From: Verrucomicrobiaceae bacterium
GTDB taxonomy: Bacteria > Verrucomicrobiota > Verrucomicrobiia > Verrucomicrobiales > V1-33
DNA length: 37,261 bases
Reading direction: 5' to 3'
Assembly (NCBI GenBank): GCA_027483175.1
Contig: JAIXVE010000141.1
Span: 1-37,261 of the forward strand
The translations under genes and the position numbers were made by a program. A model generated the notes under the pieces. The model was not told the origin of the DNA, ran no database searches, and was given only the letters and a program-made list of their open reading frames with translations. How positions within the stretch are numbered: position 1 is the first letter of the stretch; each line of letters opens with the position of its first letter. This document shows, piece by piece, positions 1-7,643 of the stretch.

Positions 1-119
1 CCGGAATAACCGGAAACAGGGCTGCTAACTCAACTCGACCCCCAACGGATTTACTTGATCAGCGGCGGCCTCTAAAGGGGCGGCACCCCCGTGTCCAGAA
101 GCCTATGGGATGGGAGTGA

Positions 120-281
120 ATGAGTTTTGCCCACGTTGTGAGGCTCGGGTTGGAGTTGGTGTTGAAGGCGCGGCCGTTGGGTCGGAAGTCTGCCGGGGGT
201 TGGCAGGTGCCGAAGGGTAAAGCGATGGGTTTGCCGCTGATTCCCGAGAATCAATGGACGGAAGCGGCGCATGAAGATTAG
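120..281 (+). CDS. Putative small antitoxin (53 aa) of a VapBC-like pair
   Basis: A 53-residue frame starts at ATG 120, directly after an in-frame TGA, and ends at TAG 281. It overlaps the ATG of the following PIN-toxin frame (271) by 11 nt, the arrangement expected of an antitoxin-toxin pair. The product is basic in the middle (KARPLGRKS) and ends in WTEAAHED. No ribbon-helix-helix or AbrB domain is evident, so it may be a short or N-terminally trimmed antitoxin. Its role would be to neutralise the PIN RNase and autorepress the operon, but this rests on position and overlap, not on a recognised fold. Because the toxin next to it is frameshifted, the pair may be decaying. Confidence 0.4.
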   Translation: MSFAHVVRLGLELVLKARPLGRKSAGGWQVPKGKAMGLPLIPENQWTEAAHED

Positions 282-703
282 TTTTGACACCAGCATTGCG
301 GTGTATGCCTGCAATGAGAGCTGAGGAGCAGCCTTCGGCTATCGAGTTTTTGAGTTCGCTCGCCCTGAGGCAATATGTGGTGATCTCGGAGTTCATGCTG
401 GTCGAGCTGTATCTGAAGCTGCGGAATGCGAAGATCTTCCGGGAGCCAATGACGGCATCTGAGGCTGTGGAAGTGTGTCAGGGATTCCGTTCCAACGCGA
501 ATTGGGAGCTAGTCAATGAAGGTGCTGAAATAGACTTGGTGTGGCGGCAGGCGGCGAGGCGGGATTTGGCCATTAGAAGGATCGTGGACCTGCGTCTTGG
601 GCTTTCGCTGGTGAGATGCGGTGTAACCGATTTCGCCACCGTGAATACCAAAGCCATTCAAGGGATGGGTTTTGTCAATGTCTGGAATCCACTCGCGGTA
701 TGA
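271..703 (+). pseudogene. PIN-domain (VapC-type) toxin, frameshifted
   Basis: ATG 271 opens with MKISFDTSIAVYACNES, a PIN start whose first acidic residue is D6, but meets TGA at 322. Omitting one base, T322, joins it to a long frame (323-703) that reads EEQPSAIEFLSSLALRQYVV and ends GMGFVNVWNPLAV. The joined ~144-aa product has PIN features: an early Asp, Glu in ISEFMLVELY, and the late Asp segment IVDLRLGLSLVRCGVTDFATVN followed by the F-x-x-VWNPL tail seen in VapC-like proteins. PIN proteins are Mg2+-dependent RNases. The break separates the first catalytic Asp from the rest, so the gene is probably inactive unless T322 is a sequencing error or is bypassed. Confidence 0.72.
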
Positions 704-714
704 TGAAATTAAAA

Positions 715-738
715 GGGGGCACGATTGCTCGTGCCCCC
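715..738 (-). terminator. Rho-independent terminator of the first PEP-CTERM gene
   Basis: A perfect 10-bp stem, GGGGGCACGA / TCGTGCCCCC, has a 4-nt loop (TTGC). Read on the minus strand it is followed by TTTTAA. It lies about 25 bp beyond the stop of the gene at 763-1341. An identical hairpin lies beyond the second copy at 1695-1718. Confidence 0.85.
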
Positions 739-762
739 CGTGAGGAAACGGATGAGGGATTG

Positions 763-1341
763 TTAGCGGCGGCGGCGGCGGCGGGTGACGAGGCCGATCA
801 TGCCGGAGGCGAGGACCAGGGCGGTGGCTGCGGATCCGGGCTCGGGGACGGCGGATGGGCTGACGTTGATGTTGTCGATCCCTATGTTGGCATCCCCAGA
901 GACCGTGAAGCTTGTGATATTGGACCAGTTCGGCGCCACAGTCTGCACAGTCGTCACATTGTTGTAGGATGTGCTGAGTGATCCGCCTCCGAAAACAAGG
1001 GCGTTAATAGTGATGTTGACGGAGTTGCCGAAAGCTCCCCCGATGTCCAAGGAGGTGAGATCGAACGGCCCATTGTCGGCGCTGGAAACTGTGGTAGTGG
1101 TATAGGGCGAATTGAAGGCAAAGTAATGGGATGCGAAACTAACCATTGGGGCGCGAATCACAGTATAGTCATCGCTCGCTGTCACCAGGAAACCGTTTTC
1201 TGAGAAGGGCGTTCCCGGATTCTGACCGGAATTACCGAAAGTGATGACTGCGGCGTTTGCGGAGATCGAAAGGGAGCCGAGGAAGGGTGCCGCATATTTG
1301 GCGCAGATGAACTGGCGGGATTTGTGGAGGAATGAACTCAC
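763..1341 (-). CDS. PEP-CTERM sorting domain protein, copy A
   Basis: The 192-aa product starts at GTG (1341). Residues 1-~30 form a signal peptide with a basic start and a hydrophobic core ending SANAA. A Gly/Ser/Thr/Asn-rich passenger follows. The C-terminus is a PEP-CTERM signal: VPEPG, a hydrophobic helix (AATALVLASGMIGLV) and a run of arginines. In this family such proteins are exported and their C-terminal anchor is processed by an exosortase, often in exopolysaccharide-producing bacteria. The passenger resembles extracellular beta-rich proteins and has no enzymatic motif. No clear Shine-Dalgarno precedes the GTG. A paralogue lies directly upstream (1742-2326), and no exosortase gene is in the window. 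Confidence 0.88.
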   Translation of the reverse strand: MSSFLHKSRQFICAKYAAPFLGSLSISANAAVITFGNSGQNPGTPFSENGFLVTASDDYTVIRAPMVSFASHYFAFNSPYTTTTVSSADNGPFDLTSLDIGGAFGNSVNITINALVFGGGSLSTSYNNVTTVQTVAPNWSNITSFTVSGDANIGIDNINVSPSAVPEPGSAATALVLASGMIGLVTRRRRRR

Positions 1342-1425
1342 GGTTTGTCGAAGTGTTGTTTAAGCTCGAAGCTGACGGTTGGGCTGGCCTTCGGTGGCTT
1401 CGAGAAATCCAGCCGAGGGTGCGGG

Positions 1426-1454
1426 GTGCTAGCAGTGATGTGCTGGCCCGTCAA
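1426..1454 (-). promoter_or_regulatory. Putative sigma70-like promoter of PEP-CTERM copy A
   Basis: On the minus strand TTGACG (1454-1449) is followed after 17 bp by TAGCAC (1431-1426), about 85 bp before the GTG start. The same arrangement with the same spacing is kept in copy B (2411-2439) although neighbouring bases vary. The -10 match is poor, so the support is mainly conservation. Confidence 0.4.
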
Positions 1455-1620
1455 CGGAGTTTTTAATGTTTCGGAACTGGGGTGAGGGTGCTGATGCTGA
1501 GGCAGTCACGGAGTGATTCATATGTGTGGGCGGACGGTGGATTGTGGTGGGGGGGAGTGGAGGGAGAGGTCGGGTGATGGGGTGATGGGGTGGAAGTGGA
1601 GGGCTTTCGGGCTTGGAGGG

Positions 1621-1640
1621 AACGGACTGGAAAGTCCGTT
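1621..1640. repeat. ACGGACT hairpin, copy 1
   Basis: A perfect inverted repeat AACGGACT-GGAA-AGTCCGTT sits in a G-rich spacer and is followed by CTACG. The same 20 bp recur at 2599-2618 with the same flanks. It may be a dispersed palindromic element or a weak terminator/RNA-stability element. Confidence 0.7.
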
Positions 1641-1694
1641 CTACGGTGGTGAGGTGAGGCGGCGAGCGATGGGGAGGGGGGATGCAATGAAAAA

Positions 1695-1718
1695 GGGGGC
1701 ACGATTGCTCGTGCCCCC
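1695..1718 (-). terminator. Rho-independent terminator of the second PEP-CTERM gene
   Basis: The stem and loop are identical to those at 715-738 (GGGGGCACGA, TTGC, TCGTGCCCCC), with TTTTT on the minus-strand 3' side. It lies about 25 bp past the stop codon of the gene at 1742-2326. Confidence 0.85.
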
Positions 1719-1741
1719 GTGAGGAAACGGATGAGGGATGA

Positions 1742-2326
1742 TTAGCGGCGGCGGCGGCGGGTGACGAGGCCGATCATGCCGGAGGCGAGGACCAGGGCGG
1801 TGGCTGCGGAGCCGGGCTCGGGGACGGCGGAGGGGCTGACGACGATGTTGTCGACCGCTGTACGTATATCTGAAGAGATCGTGAAGCTCGTGATGTTGGA
1901 CCAGTTCGGCGTCACATTCTGCAAGGCCGTCACGTTGTTGTACGTGGTGCTGAGGGTCCCGCCTCCGTAAACAAGTGCGTTGATGGTGACGTTGGAAGGC
2001 ATGAAGAAGAACCACGGATACGTCCCAATGTCGAGGGAGGTGAGATCGAACGGTGAGCTGTCGGCGCTGGTAACCGTGACGGTCGTGTAGGGGGCGTTGA
2101 AGTCCAAGTAAAGGGAGGAGAAATTACCCACGGGGCCCTCGATTCCAACATCGGAGTTCGATGGGGTTACCACGAAACCAGCTTCCGAGTAAGAGGCGAA
2201 GTTGTGCTGGCTGCTGCTACCGAATGTGAGGACTGCGGCGTTTGCGGAGATTGAAAGAGAGCCGAGGAGGAGTGCCGCATATTTGGCGCAGAAGAAATGG
2301 CGGGATTTGTGCAGGGACGAATTCAC
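1742..2326 (-). CDS. PEP-CTERM sorting domain protein, copy B
   Basis: This 194-aa paralogue of copy A starts at GTG (2326). The signal peptide (KSRHFFCAKYAALLLGSL, then SANAA) and the C-terminal VPEPG + hydrophobic helix + arginine run are almost the same as in copy A. Shared internal blocks include SPFDLTSLDIG, NVTINALV and PNWSNITSFT, while about residues 35-85 and 100-110 differ. It is probably an exported, exosortase-processed surface or matrix protein. The copy has its own promoter-like site and terminator, so it is probably a separate transcription unit. Confidence 0.88.
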   Translation of the reverse strand: MNSSLHKSRHFFCAKYAALLLGSLSISANAAVLTFGSSSQHNFASYSEAGFVVTPSNSDVGIEGPVGNFSSLYLDFNAPYTTVTVTSADSSPFDLTSLDIGTYPWFFFMPSNVTINALVYGGGTLSTTYNNVTALQNVTPNWSNITSFTISSDIRTAVDNIVVSPSAVPEPGSAATALVLASGMIGLVTRRRRR

Positions 2327-2410
2327 AGTTTCTTGGATTGGTGTTTAAGCTCGAAGCTGACAGTCGGAATGGCCTTCGGTGTCTTCGAGAAATCCACCCA
2401 AGGATGCGGC

Positions 2411-2439
2411 GCGCTAGCAGTGGTGCGCGGGCCCGTCAA
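2411..2439 (-). promoter_or_regulatory. Putative sigma70-like promoter of PEP-CTERM copy B
   Basis: On the minus strand TTGACG (2439-2434), a 17-bp spacer and TAGCGC (2416-2411) match the element of copy A in position and spacing. The call relies on conservation between the two copies. Confidence 0.4.
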
Positions 2440-2598
2440 CGGGGTTTTTAATGGTTCGGGAGTGGGGTGAGGGTGCTGATGCTGAGGCAGTCACGCGGCG
2501 ATTCATGTGTGTGGGCGGACGGTGGATTGTGGTGGAGGGGAGAGTGGAGGGAGAGGTGGGGTGGTGGGGGGAAGTGGAGGGGTTTCTGGTTTGGAGGG

Positions 2599-2618
2599 AA
2601 CGGACTGGAAAGTCCGTT
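2599..2618. repeat. ACGGACT hairpin, copy 2
   Basis: AACGGACT-GGAA-AGTCCGTT is identical to the hairpin at 1621-1640. It ends exactly next to the stop codon of the C-N hydrolase, which is read from the CTACG flank of the element (TAG at 2621-2619). It may therefore also serve as the transcription end of that gene. Confidence 0.7.
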
Positions 2619-3530
2619 CTACGTTGGTGAGGTGAGGTGAGGTGGGGTGTGGTGTGATGGGTTTATGGAGCAGGAGACGAGGAGCTGGTGGGGCCAGTCG
2701 GTGAAGTTAGTGACCTGGCCCCGGGAGCGGACGCGTTGGAGGCGGGAGAGGGGGAGGTCGGCGAAGAGCCATGGGGAGTCGGTGGGGAGGGGGCCGGAGG
2801 CGAGGATACCGTCGTTAGGGAAGCCGATGTCGACGGGGGAGAAGGCGGCTGGTTCGCCGGTATTGATGTCGAGGGCGGGGGACCATGGGGCGGAGCCGGC
2901 GGTGGGGGCCTGGAGGACGAAGCATTGCTGTTCGAGGGCGCGGGCGCGGCAGCTGAGGCGGACGCGATGGTAGCCGGCGTCGGTGTCGGTGCAGCTGGGG
3001 ACGAGGAGGATGGAGGCCCCGGCTTCGGTTAGTTGGCGGGCGAGGAGGGGGAATTCGGAATCGTAGCAGATGAGGATGCCGACGCGGGCTCCGGGGATGT
3101 CGAAGACGTTGAGCGAGCGGGAGCCGGAGATGAGCCATTGTTCGCGTTCGAAGCGGGTCATCTGGATTTTATCCTGGAAGCGGGATTGGCCGTCGGGGGT
3201 GCAGAGCCATGCGCGGTTGGTGTAGGAGCCGTCTGGTTGACGCCATGGGAAGGAGGCGGCGAGGATGGTGATGCCGAGGGAGGTGGCGAGGTGGGAGTGG
3301 GCGGCGAGGAAGGGATCGCGCCATTGCTGGAGGTCGGCGATGCTGGCGTGGAGGTTGGCGCGGAGGTCGTCGGGCTGGAAGCTAGTGAGTTCCATGGCGG
3401 CGTATTCCGGGAAGACGAGGAGGGAGGCACCGGAGGCGGCGGCGTCGCGGGTGAGGCGGTCGAGTTTCGCGAGCCATGCGTCGAAGTTTTCGAGGCGGTC
3501 GATGGGGTAGCGGCAGAGGGCGGCCTTCAT
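2619..3530 (-). CDS. Carbon-nitrogen hydrolase (nitrilase superfamily)
   Basis: This 303-aa protein has the nitrilase-superfamily catalytic triad in the expected contexts: E42 (VFPEYAAME), K121 (FQDKIQMTRFE) and C155 (GILICYDSEFP). Such enzymes hydrolyse amides or nitriles through a cysteine thioester in the cytoplasm; the substrate cannot be deduced. The last ~14 residues (PSHHTPPHLTSPT) are read from a G-rich repeat, and the stop lies in the flank of a dispersed hairpin, so the C-terminus was probably remodelled. Its ATG overlaps the TGA of the upstream GNAT gene (ATGA), indicating translational coupling. In many bacteria these two domains are fused in one protein. Confidence 0.9.
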   Translation of the reverse strand: MKAALCRYPIDRLENFDAWLAKLDRLTRDAAASGASLLVFPEYAAMELTSFQPDDLRANLHASIADLQQWRDPFLAAHSHLATSLGITILAASFPWRQPDGSYTNRAWLCTPDGQSRFQDKIQMTRFEREQWLISGSRSLNVFDIPGARVGILICYDSEFPLLARQLTEAGASILLVPSCTDTDAGYHRVRLSCRARALEQQCFVLQAPTAGSAPWSPALDINTGEPAAFSPVDIGFPNDGILASGPLPTDSPWLFADLPLSRLQRVRSRGQVTNFTDWPHQLLVSCSINPSHHTPPHLTSPT

Positions 3531-4132
3531 GGGTTAGGGAGAGGTTTGGTCCAGAAGGTGAGGGATTGTGAGGTGGGGGCTGGGCTGCCGATTTCCAGCC
3601 ATGTGAAATGGGTCTGGAGATGGGTTTTGGAGAAGCCGCGGTTTTGCCAGAAGGAGTCGAGTGGTTGGTAGTCGGTGGGGCGGCGGGGGTCGGAGGGGAG
3701 ACGGTCGACGGCGCAGAAGGCGGCGAGCTGGATGCCGGGGGTGGCACGGGCGCAGCGTTCGCGTTCCGTGAAGAAGCGGACCCCGATGCCGCGGCCGCGC
3801 CATGCGGGGTCGAGGATGGATTCGCCGAAGTAGAAGACGGATTCCGGGGGGATGCCGGCGTTGCGGAAGGGCGCCTGGACGGAATCGGGTTCGCGGATGA
3901 GGGGGATGGCGGTGCTTACGCCGACGACGGAGGTGGCGGATCGGGCGACGACGAGGACGGCGTCGGGTGCGGCCGCGTAGGTGCGGAGGTACTCGGCTTC
4001 GTGTTCCATGGTGCCCTCGTAGAGATAGGGCCATGCGTGGAAGACGGAGATGCGAAGGCGAGCGGCGTCGTGGAGGAACGGGAGGATGTCTGCGCCGCGG
4101 TGGGTTGAGATGGTGATCTCTGGTGGGGTCAT
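3527..4132 (-). CDS. GNAT family N-acetyltransferase
   Basis: The 201-aa protein has the GNAT acetyl-CoA-binding motif A at residues 112-117 (RGRGIG, after DPAW), preceded by the beta strand FYFGESIL. It would transfer acetyl from acetyl-CoA to an amine; the acceptor is unknown. It overlaps the following C-N hydrolase by 4 nt (ATGA). Proteins fusing a GNAT domain to a nitrilase-type hydrolase are known, so the pair is likely the two-gene form of the same function. The upstream spacer to comM (4133-4233) is divergent and could hold promoters for both. Confidence 0.88.
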   Translation of the reverse strand: MTPPEITISTHRGADILPFLHDAARLRISVFHAWPYLYEGTMEHEAEYLRTYAAAPDAVLVVARSATSVVGVSTAIPLIREPDSVQAPFRNAGIPPESVFYFGESILDPAWRGRGIGVRFFTERERCARATPGIQLAAFCAVDRLPSDPRRPTDYQPLDSFWQNRGFSKTHLQTHFTWLEIGSPAPTSQSLTFWTKPLPNP

Positions 4133-4233
4133 GGGAAGGAGATGTGGAAAGTGGGGCGGGGGCAGGTGCCAGCGCGAAAATGAGGGGACGCGCTTGCGAT
4201 TGGGTGAGGCCGCATGTTTGGTGGAGGGAAATT

Positions 4234-5790
4234 ATGTCAGCTGATTTGTCGCGAGTGTTTTCTGCAGCCCTGCATGGGGTGGATGCGTTGGAGGTGGAGA
4301 TTGAGGTGAACGAGGCGGATTCCGGGGAGGTGACGGGGACGACGGTGATTGTGGGGTTGCCTGATGCGGCGGTGCGGGAGAGTCGGGACCGGGTGTGGAC
4401 GGCGATCTCGAATTCCGGCTATCCCGGGGCGAAGGCGTGCCGGACGACGATCAATCTGGCTCCGGCGGATTTGAGGAAGGAGGGGCCGAGTTTTGATCTG
4501 CCGATTGCGGTGGGGATGATTGCGAACCGGGTGGACTATGCGGAGGGGCGTGGTTTTGACCGGTTCTGCATGGTGGGGGAACTGGCGCTGAACGGGACGG
4601 TTAGGCCGGTGAAGGGGATTCTGTCGATTGCGTTGTGTGCGCGGGCGTGCGGGCGGGACGAGGTGATCGTTCCGTGGGAGAATGCGGAGGAGGCGAGCAT
4701 TGTGGAGGGGGTGACGGTGATCGGGGTGAGGAGCCTGCGGGAGGCGTTCGAGCATGTGACGGGCCGGGCACCGCTGCTGCCGATGGCGCGGCGGACGATG
4801 GCGGATTTTGCGGTGGGTCAGGAGTGGGAGATTGATTTTGCGGATGTGAAGGGACAGGAGAATGTGAAGCGGGCGCTGGAGGTGGCGGCGGCTGGCGGGC
4901 ACAATCTGCTGATGGTGGGGCCGCCGGGGACGGGGAAGTCGATGCTGGCGAAGCGGCTGGCGACGATCATGCCGTCGATGACGGAGGAGGAGGCGATCGA
5001 GACGACGAAGATTCACAGCATTTGCGGGATGCTGGAGGCGCGGAGGCAGTTTCTGATTCACCGTCCGTTTCGGGCTCCGCACCATACGATTTCGGATGCT
5101 GGGTTGTTAGGCGGGTCGACGAATCCGAGTCCTGGGGAGGTATCACTGGCGCATCACGGCGTGTTGTTTCTGGATGAGCTGCCGGAGTTCAATCGGTCGA
5201 CGCTGGAGGTGATGCGGCAGCCATTGGAGGACGGGCGGGTGACGATTTCGCGGGCGTCGGGGAGCATGACGTTTCCCTCGAGGTTCATGCTGGTGGCGGC
5301 GATGAATCCGTGTCCATGCGGGTATTACGGGGATTTGAAGCGGGAGTGCCGGTGCGGGGCGTCGCAGATACAGCGGTACCGGCAGCGCATCAGTGGGCCG
5401 TTGCTGGACCGGATTGATCTGCATGTGGAGGTGCCGCTAGTGGAGTACGGGCAACTGGCGCGGGCGCGGGAGGGGGAGACGTCGGCGGCGGTGCGGGCGC
5501 GCGTGGAGGCGGCGCGGGGGATTCAGCAGATGAGGTATCGAGGGACGGGGATCACGTGCAATGCGGCGCTGACGCCGCGGTTGCTGAAGGAGCACTGTGC
5601 GATTGATGACGAGACGTCAGGGTATCTGGAGACGGCGATGAATCAGCAGAATCTGAGTGCGCGGGCGCACGATCGGATTCTGAAGGTGTGCCGGACGATT
5701 GCGGATTTGCAGGGGTCACGGGTGATCACGGGTGATCACATGCTGGAGGCGCTGGGGTACCGGTCGCTTGATCGGAATCTGCTGGGTTGA
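4234..5790 (+). CDS. comM: YifB/ComM family Mg-chelatase-like AAA+ ATPase
   Basis: The start is set at ATG 4234 because GGAGGG (4223-4228) lies 5 nt upstream and the product then begins [20 protein letters not shown], typical for ComM. An in-frame ATG at 4123 lacks such support. The 518-aa product has the N-terminal ChlI-like domain ([15 protein letters not shown], ~40-53), Walker A GPPGTGKS (229-236), Walker B LFLDEL (311-316), a [15 protein letters not shown] cysteine cluster (360-374) and LDRIDLH (391-397). ComM is a hexameric helicase that promotes branch migration during integration of transforming DNA. The last 65 bp overlap a convergent gene. Spelling is G-rich like other + strand genes here. 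Confidence 0.95.
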   Translation: MSADLSRVFSAALHGVDALEVEIEVNEADSGEVTGTTVIVGLPDAAVRESRDRVWTAISNSGYPGAKACRTTINLAPADLRKEGPSFDLPIAVGMIANRVDYAEGRGFDRFCMVGELALNGTVRPVKGILSIALCARACGRDEVIVPWENAEEASIVEGVTVIGVRSLREAFEHVTGRAPLLPMARRTMADFAVGQEWEIDFADVKGQENVKRALEVAAAGGHNLLMVGPPGTGKSMLAKRLATIMPSMTEEEAIETTKIHSICGMLEARRQFLIHRPFRAPHHTISDAGLLGGSTNPSPGEVSLAHHGVLFLDELPEFNRSTLEVMRQPLEDGRVTISRASGSMTFPSRFMLVAAMNPCPCGYYGDLKRECRCGASQIQRYRQRISGPLLDRIDLHVEVPLVEYGQLARAREGETSAAVRARVEAARGIQQMRYRGTGITCNAALTPRLLKEHCAIDDETSGYLETAMNQQNLSARAHDRILKVCRTIADLQGSRVITGDHMLEALGYRSLDRNLLG

Positions 5791-6301
5791 GCGGGGCGCG
5801 GGATGAGTGGACGGGCGCGGTGGACAGGAGAGCGAGGATTTCGGTCCAGCGGAGCGGGAGGGAGGAGAGCGGCCGGCGCAGGGTGACGAAGCGTGTGTTC
5901 CGGGTGGTTTCGGGGCTGCGGCGGACGGCGGTGCGGTGGGCGGGAGAGCGGACGAAGGCGTCCTGGGAGGCCATGTCGCGCCATGCGGTGATGGTCCATG
6001 CCTTGTTGCCGATGAATTCGAAGCGGAACGCGTGGCCGAGGAGACCGGGTTGTGAGGGGAGGTCGGCGAGGACCTTGCGGGTATCTTCGAAGAACGCGCG
6101 ACGCTGGCTTTGGCGATGTTCGGTGGCGCTGATGGTGACGATGGCGAGGTGGTCTGGTGGGAGCGATCCGTCCGTTGCGAGAGTGGTGGGGCTATAGCGG
6201 GCGGTGTAGGCGCAGCTGGTGAGGATGTCGGCGAGGTTGCTTAGACTGAGCATGCCAAGGAATCCGGGTTTTCGGGTCGTGCGGGGAACGGCGGCGCGCA
6301 T
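5726..6301 (-). CDS. ABM/DUF3291-like monooxygenase-fold protein
   Basis: I place the start at ATG 6301 ([18 protein letters not shown]), giving 191 aa; 6253 (MLSLSNLAD) is an alternative, and the open frame extends further upstream without coding character. The core resembles the antibiotic-biosynthesis-monooxygenase ferredoxin-like fold: the pattern [24 protein letters not shown] followed by AHRTAV is a typical helix after the last core strand. Such proteins are small dimers that oxidise aromatic substrates or degrade haem, but no catalytic residue is diagnostic here. Its 3' end overlaps comM tail-to-tail by 65 bp, and the overlapped tail (Pro/Ala-rich) is poorly conserved in character. Confidence 0.62.
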   Translation of the reverse strand: MRAAVPRTTRKPGFLGMLSLSNLADILTSCAYTARYSPTTLATDGSLPPDHLAIVTISATEHRQSQRRAFFEDTRKVLADLPSQPGLLGHAFRFEFIGNKAWTITAWRDMASQDAFVRSPAHRTAVRRSPETTRNTRFVTLRRPLSSLPLRWTEILALLSTAPVHSSRAPLNPADSDQATGTPAPPACDHP

Positions 6302-6317
6302 GGGGGCGAGGGTATGA

Positions 6318-6400
6318 GGCGTTTCTATAGAACGCCGGGCTTGGGCGGGGTGGTAGCCAGAGCGTTGCTCTGGGCCGGTATGCGGTGTCCCGTTGGGACA
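6318..6400. repeat. Cluster of three short palindromes (REP-like)
   Basis: Three perfect hairpins occur within 83 bp: GGCGTT-TCTATAG-AACGCC (6318-6336), CCAGAGC-GTT-GCTCTGG (6357-6373) and TGTCCC-GTT-GGGACA (6386-6400). The last two share a GTT loop with the hairpin at 8051-8067. They sit just upstream of the ABM-like gene and could belong to dispersed elements handled by a RAYT transposase such as the one at the end of the window. Confidence 0.65.
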
Positions 6401-6725
6401 CAATGAGCGGACAGGCTTCTTGGGGGGCGACGAGGGAGCTGGGGCGCGGGCCAGCGAAGCGGGGAGTGGATAGATAGACAGGCCTCTTGGAGGGCGTGGG
6501 GGTTCAGAGGGTGGGGGGTGTCAGTCATGAGGGACCATGCGCGGAGTGGACAATTAGACAGGCTTCTTGAGTGGATGAGCGGTCAGGCCCCTCTGGGGGC
6601 GTGAGTGGATAAGTGGACAGGGCTCTTGGAGGCAGCGCGGAAGGGAGGCCGAGTGGTGGTGGACAATTAGACAGGCTTCTTGGAGGGGGGCGGGGGAGTG
6701 GATATGTGGACAGGCCTCTTGGAGG
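6401..6725 (+). repeat. Degenerate direct-repeat array (GTGGAYA..GACAGGCYTCTTGG)
   Basis: Six to seven imperfect copies of a ~28-bp unit occur, with GACAG at about 6410, 6477, 6557, 6616, 6670 and 6709 and a weaker TCAGGC copy at 6583. Full units read GTGGATA or GTGGACA, a few bases, then GACAGGC and TCTTGG(AGG). Spacing is irregular (39-80 bp), separated by G-rich sequence, and no coding potential is convincing. The stretch lies between the ABM-like gene and the SDR. The 5' half of the unit is one or two bases off the complement of a DnaA box (TGTGGATAA). Confidence 0.65.
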
Positions 6726-6736
6726 GGGCGTGGGGA

Positions 6737-7561
6737 TCAGGGGGTGGGGGGTGTCATGGAGGCGATGATTTTTCCGATGATGCGGACGCGGAGGGAGCGG
6801 GGGGCGGTCATGAGGGACCATGTGAGGAATTTGGAGCGTGGGCCGGGGGTGGCGGTCATGCGGCGGCCGAGGGCGGCGAGGGTGGCGCGGGCGACGGTGG
6901 CTGGGTTGTCGGCTCCGGACATGACCATGCGGGCGCGGGCGGCGAATCCGGTGTGGACGGGGCCTGGGGCGGCCGCGAGGACGGCGACGCCGTGGGGACG
7001 GAGTTCGAGGTGGAGTGCTTCGGCGAGGGATTGGATGTAGGCTTTGGTAGCGGCGTAGTGGGCGGCGCGGGGAGCGCCCTGGAATCCGAGGAGCGAGCCG
7101 AAGAAGATGATGCCGCCGCGGCGGCGGGCGGCGAGGCGGGTGGCAAAGTGGTGGGCGAGCAGGAGGGGGGCGCGGCAGTTGACGTGGAGCATGGCGAGTT
7201 CGTTCTGCGCGTCTGAGGTGAGGAAGTCGCCCGAGGTTCCGAAACCGGCGGCGGTGACGACGAGGCCGATGTCGATGGTGGCGGTGGCGGCGAGGAGTTT
7301 GTCGATGTCGTCCGTGCTGGTGAGGTCAGCGGGGTGGGCGATGAACGAGCGATGGGAGCCGTGTTGTTTTGTGAGGTCGGTGGCGAGAGCGGACAGAGCG
7401 GTGGCGTTTCGGGCGACGAGGAGGAGATCGAAGCTCTGGGCGGCGAGGAGTTTCGCGAGTTCGAGGCCGAGTCCGGAGGAAGCGCCGGTGACGAGCGCCC
7501 ATGGGCCGTAGGTGGTGAGGAAAGGGGAGGGTCGGGCGGGATATTGGGTGACGGCCATCAT
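6737..7561 (-). CDS. Short-chain dehydrogenase/reductase (SDR)
   Basis: This 274-aa classical SDR has the NAD(P)-binding TGASSGLG (25-32), the strand TAAGFG (103-108) in place of NNAG, catalytic S156 (FFGSLLGF) and YxxxK (Y169, K173). It would oxidise or reduce an alcohol/carbonyl with NAD(P)(H); R51 at the end of strand 2 may favour NADP. The protein resembles the DltE/YdfG-like group of uncharacterised reductases. It is divergent from an HxlR regulator, and its first codons (ATGATG at 7561) lie inside the palindromic operator region, so it is probably the regulated target. Confidence 0.92.
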   Translation of the reverse strand: MMAVTQYPARPSPFLTTYGPWALVTGASSGLGLELAKLLAAQSFDLLLVARNATALSALATDLTKQHGSHRSFIAHPADLTSTDDIDKLLAATATIDIGLVVTAAGFGTSGDFLTSDAQNELAMLHVNCRAPLLLAHHFATRLAARRRGGIIFFGSLLGFQGAPRAAHYAATKAYIQSLAEALHLELRPHGVAVLAAAPGPVHTGFAARARMVMSGADNPATVARATLAALGRRMTATPGPRSKFLTWSLMTAPRSLRVRIIGKIIASMTPPTP

Positions 7562-7601
7562 GCTTGCAAAATGAAAGCATGATGCTTGTGGATTGCAAGT
7601 A
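7556..7601. promoter_or_regulatory. Double palindromic operator for the HxlR regulator
   Basis: Two 19-bp imperfect palindromes lie between the divergent SDR and HxlR genes: TGCTTgcaaaatgaAAGCA (7561-7579) and TGCTTgtggattgCAAGTA (7583-7601). Their starts are 22 bp apart, about two helical turns, so bound dimers would face the same side. A longer perfect inverted repeat, CATCATGCTT/AAGCATGATG (7556-7584), overlaps the SDR start codon. The arrangement fits a repressor controlling the SDR and itself. Confidence 0.6.
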
Positions 7602-7643
7602 TGAAATCCCTGATGTATGCGAGGGGTAGTGAATCAGAGATCC

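Larger units (their letters stand above)
711..2640. repeat. Tandem duplication of a ~0.95-kb PEP-CTERM gene unit
   Basis: Unit A is about 711-1660 and unit B about 1691-2640. Each has, in the same order, a GGGGGCACGA terminator hairpin, a PEP-CTERM coding region, a 5' leader with matching promoter-like elements, a G-rich tract and an ACGGACT hairpin. Terminator, C-terminal coding region and leader are nearly identical between copies. The middle of the coding region has diverged strongly, with changed residues and small indels. The pattern suggests an old duplication with the ends conserved by function or gene conversion. Confidence 0.85.

Noticed and set aside
6401-6725. CRISPR array
   Set aside because: Repeats are degenerate and spacings irregular (39-80 bp), with G-rich non-unique spacers and no cas genes.
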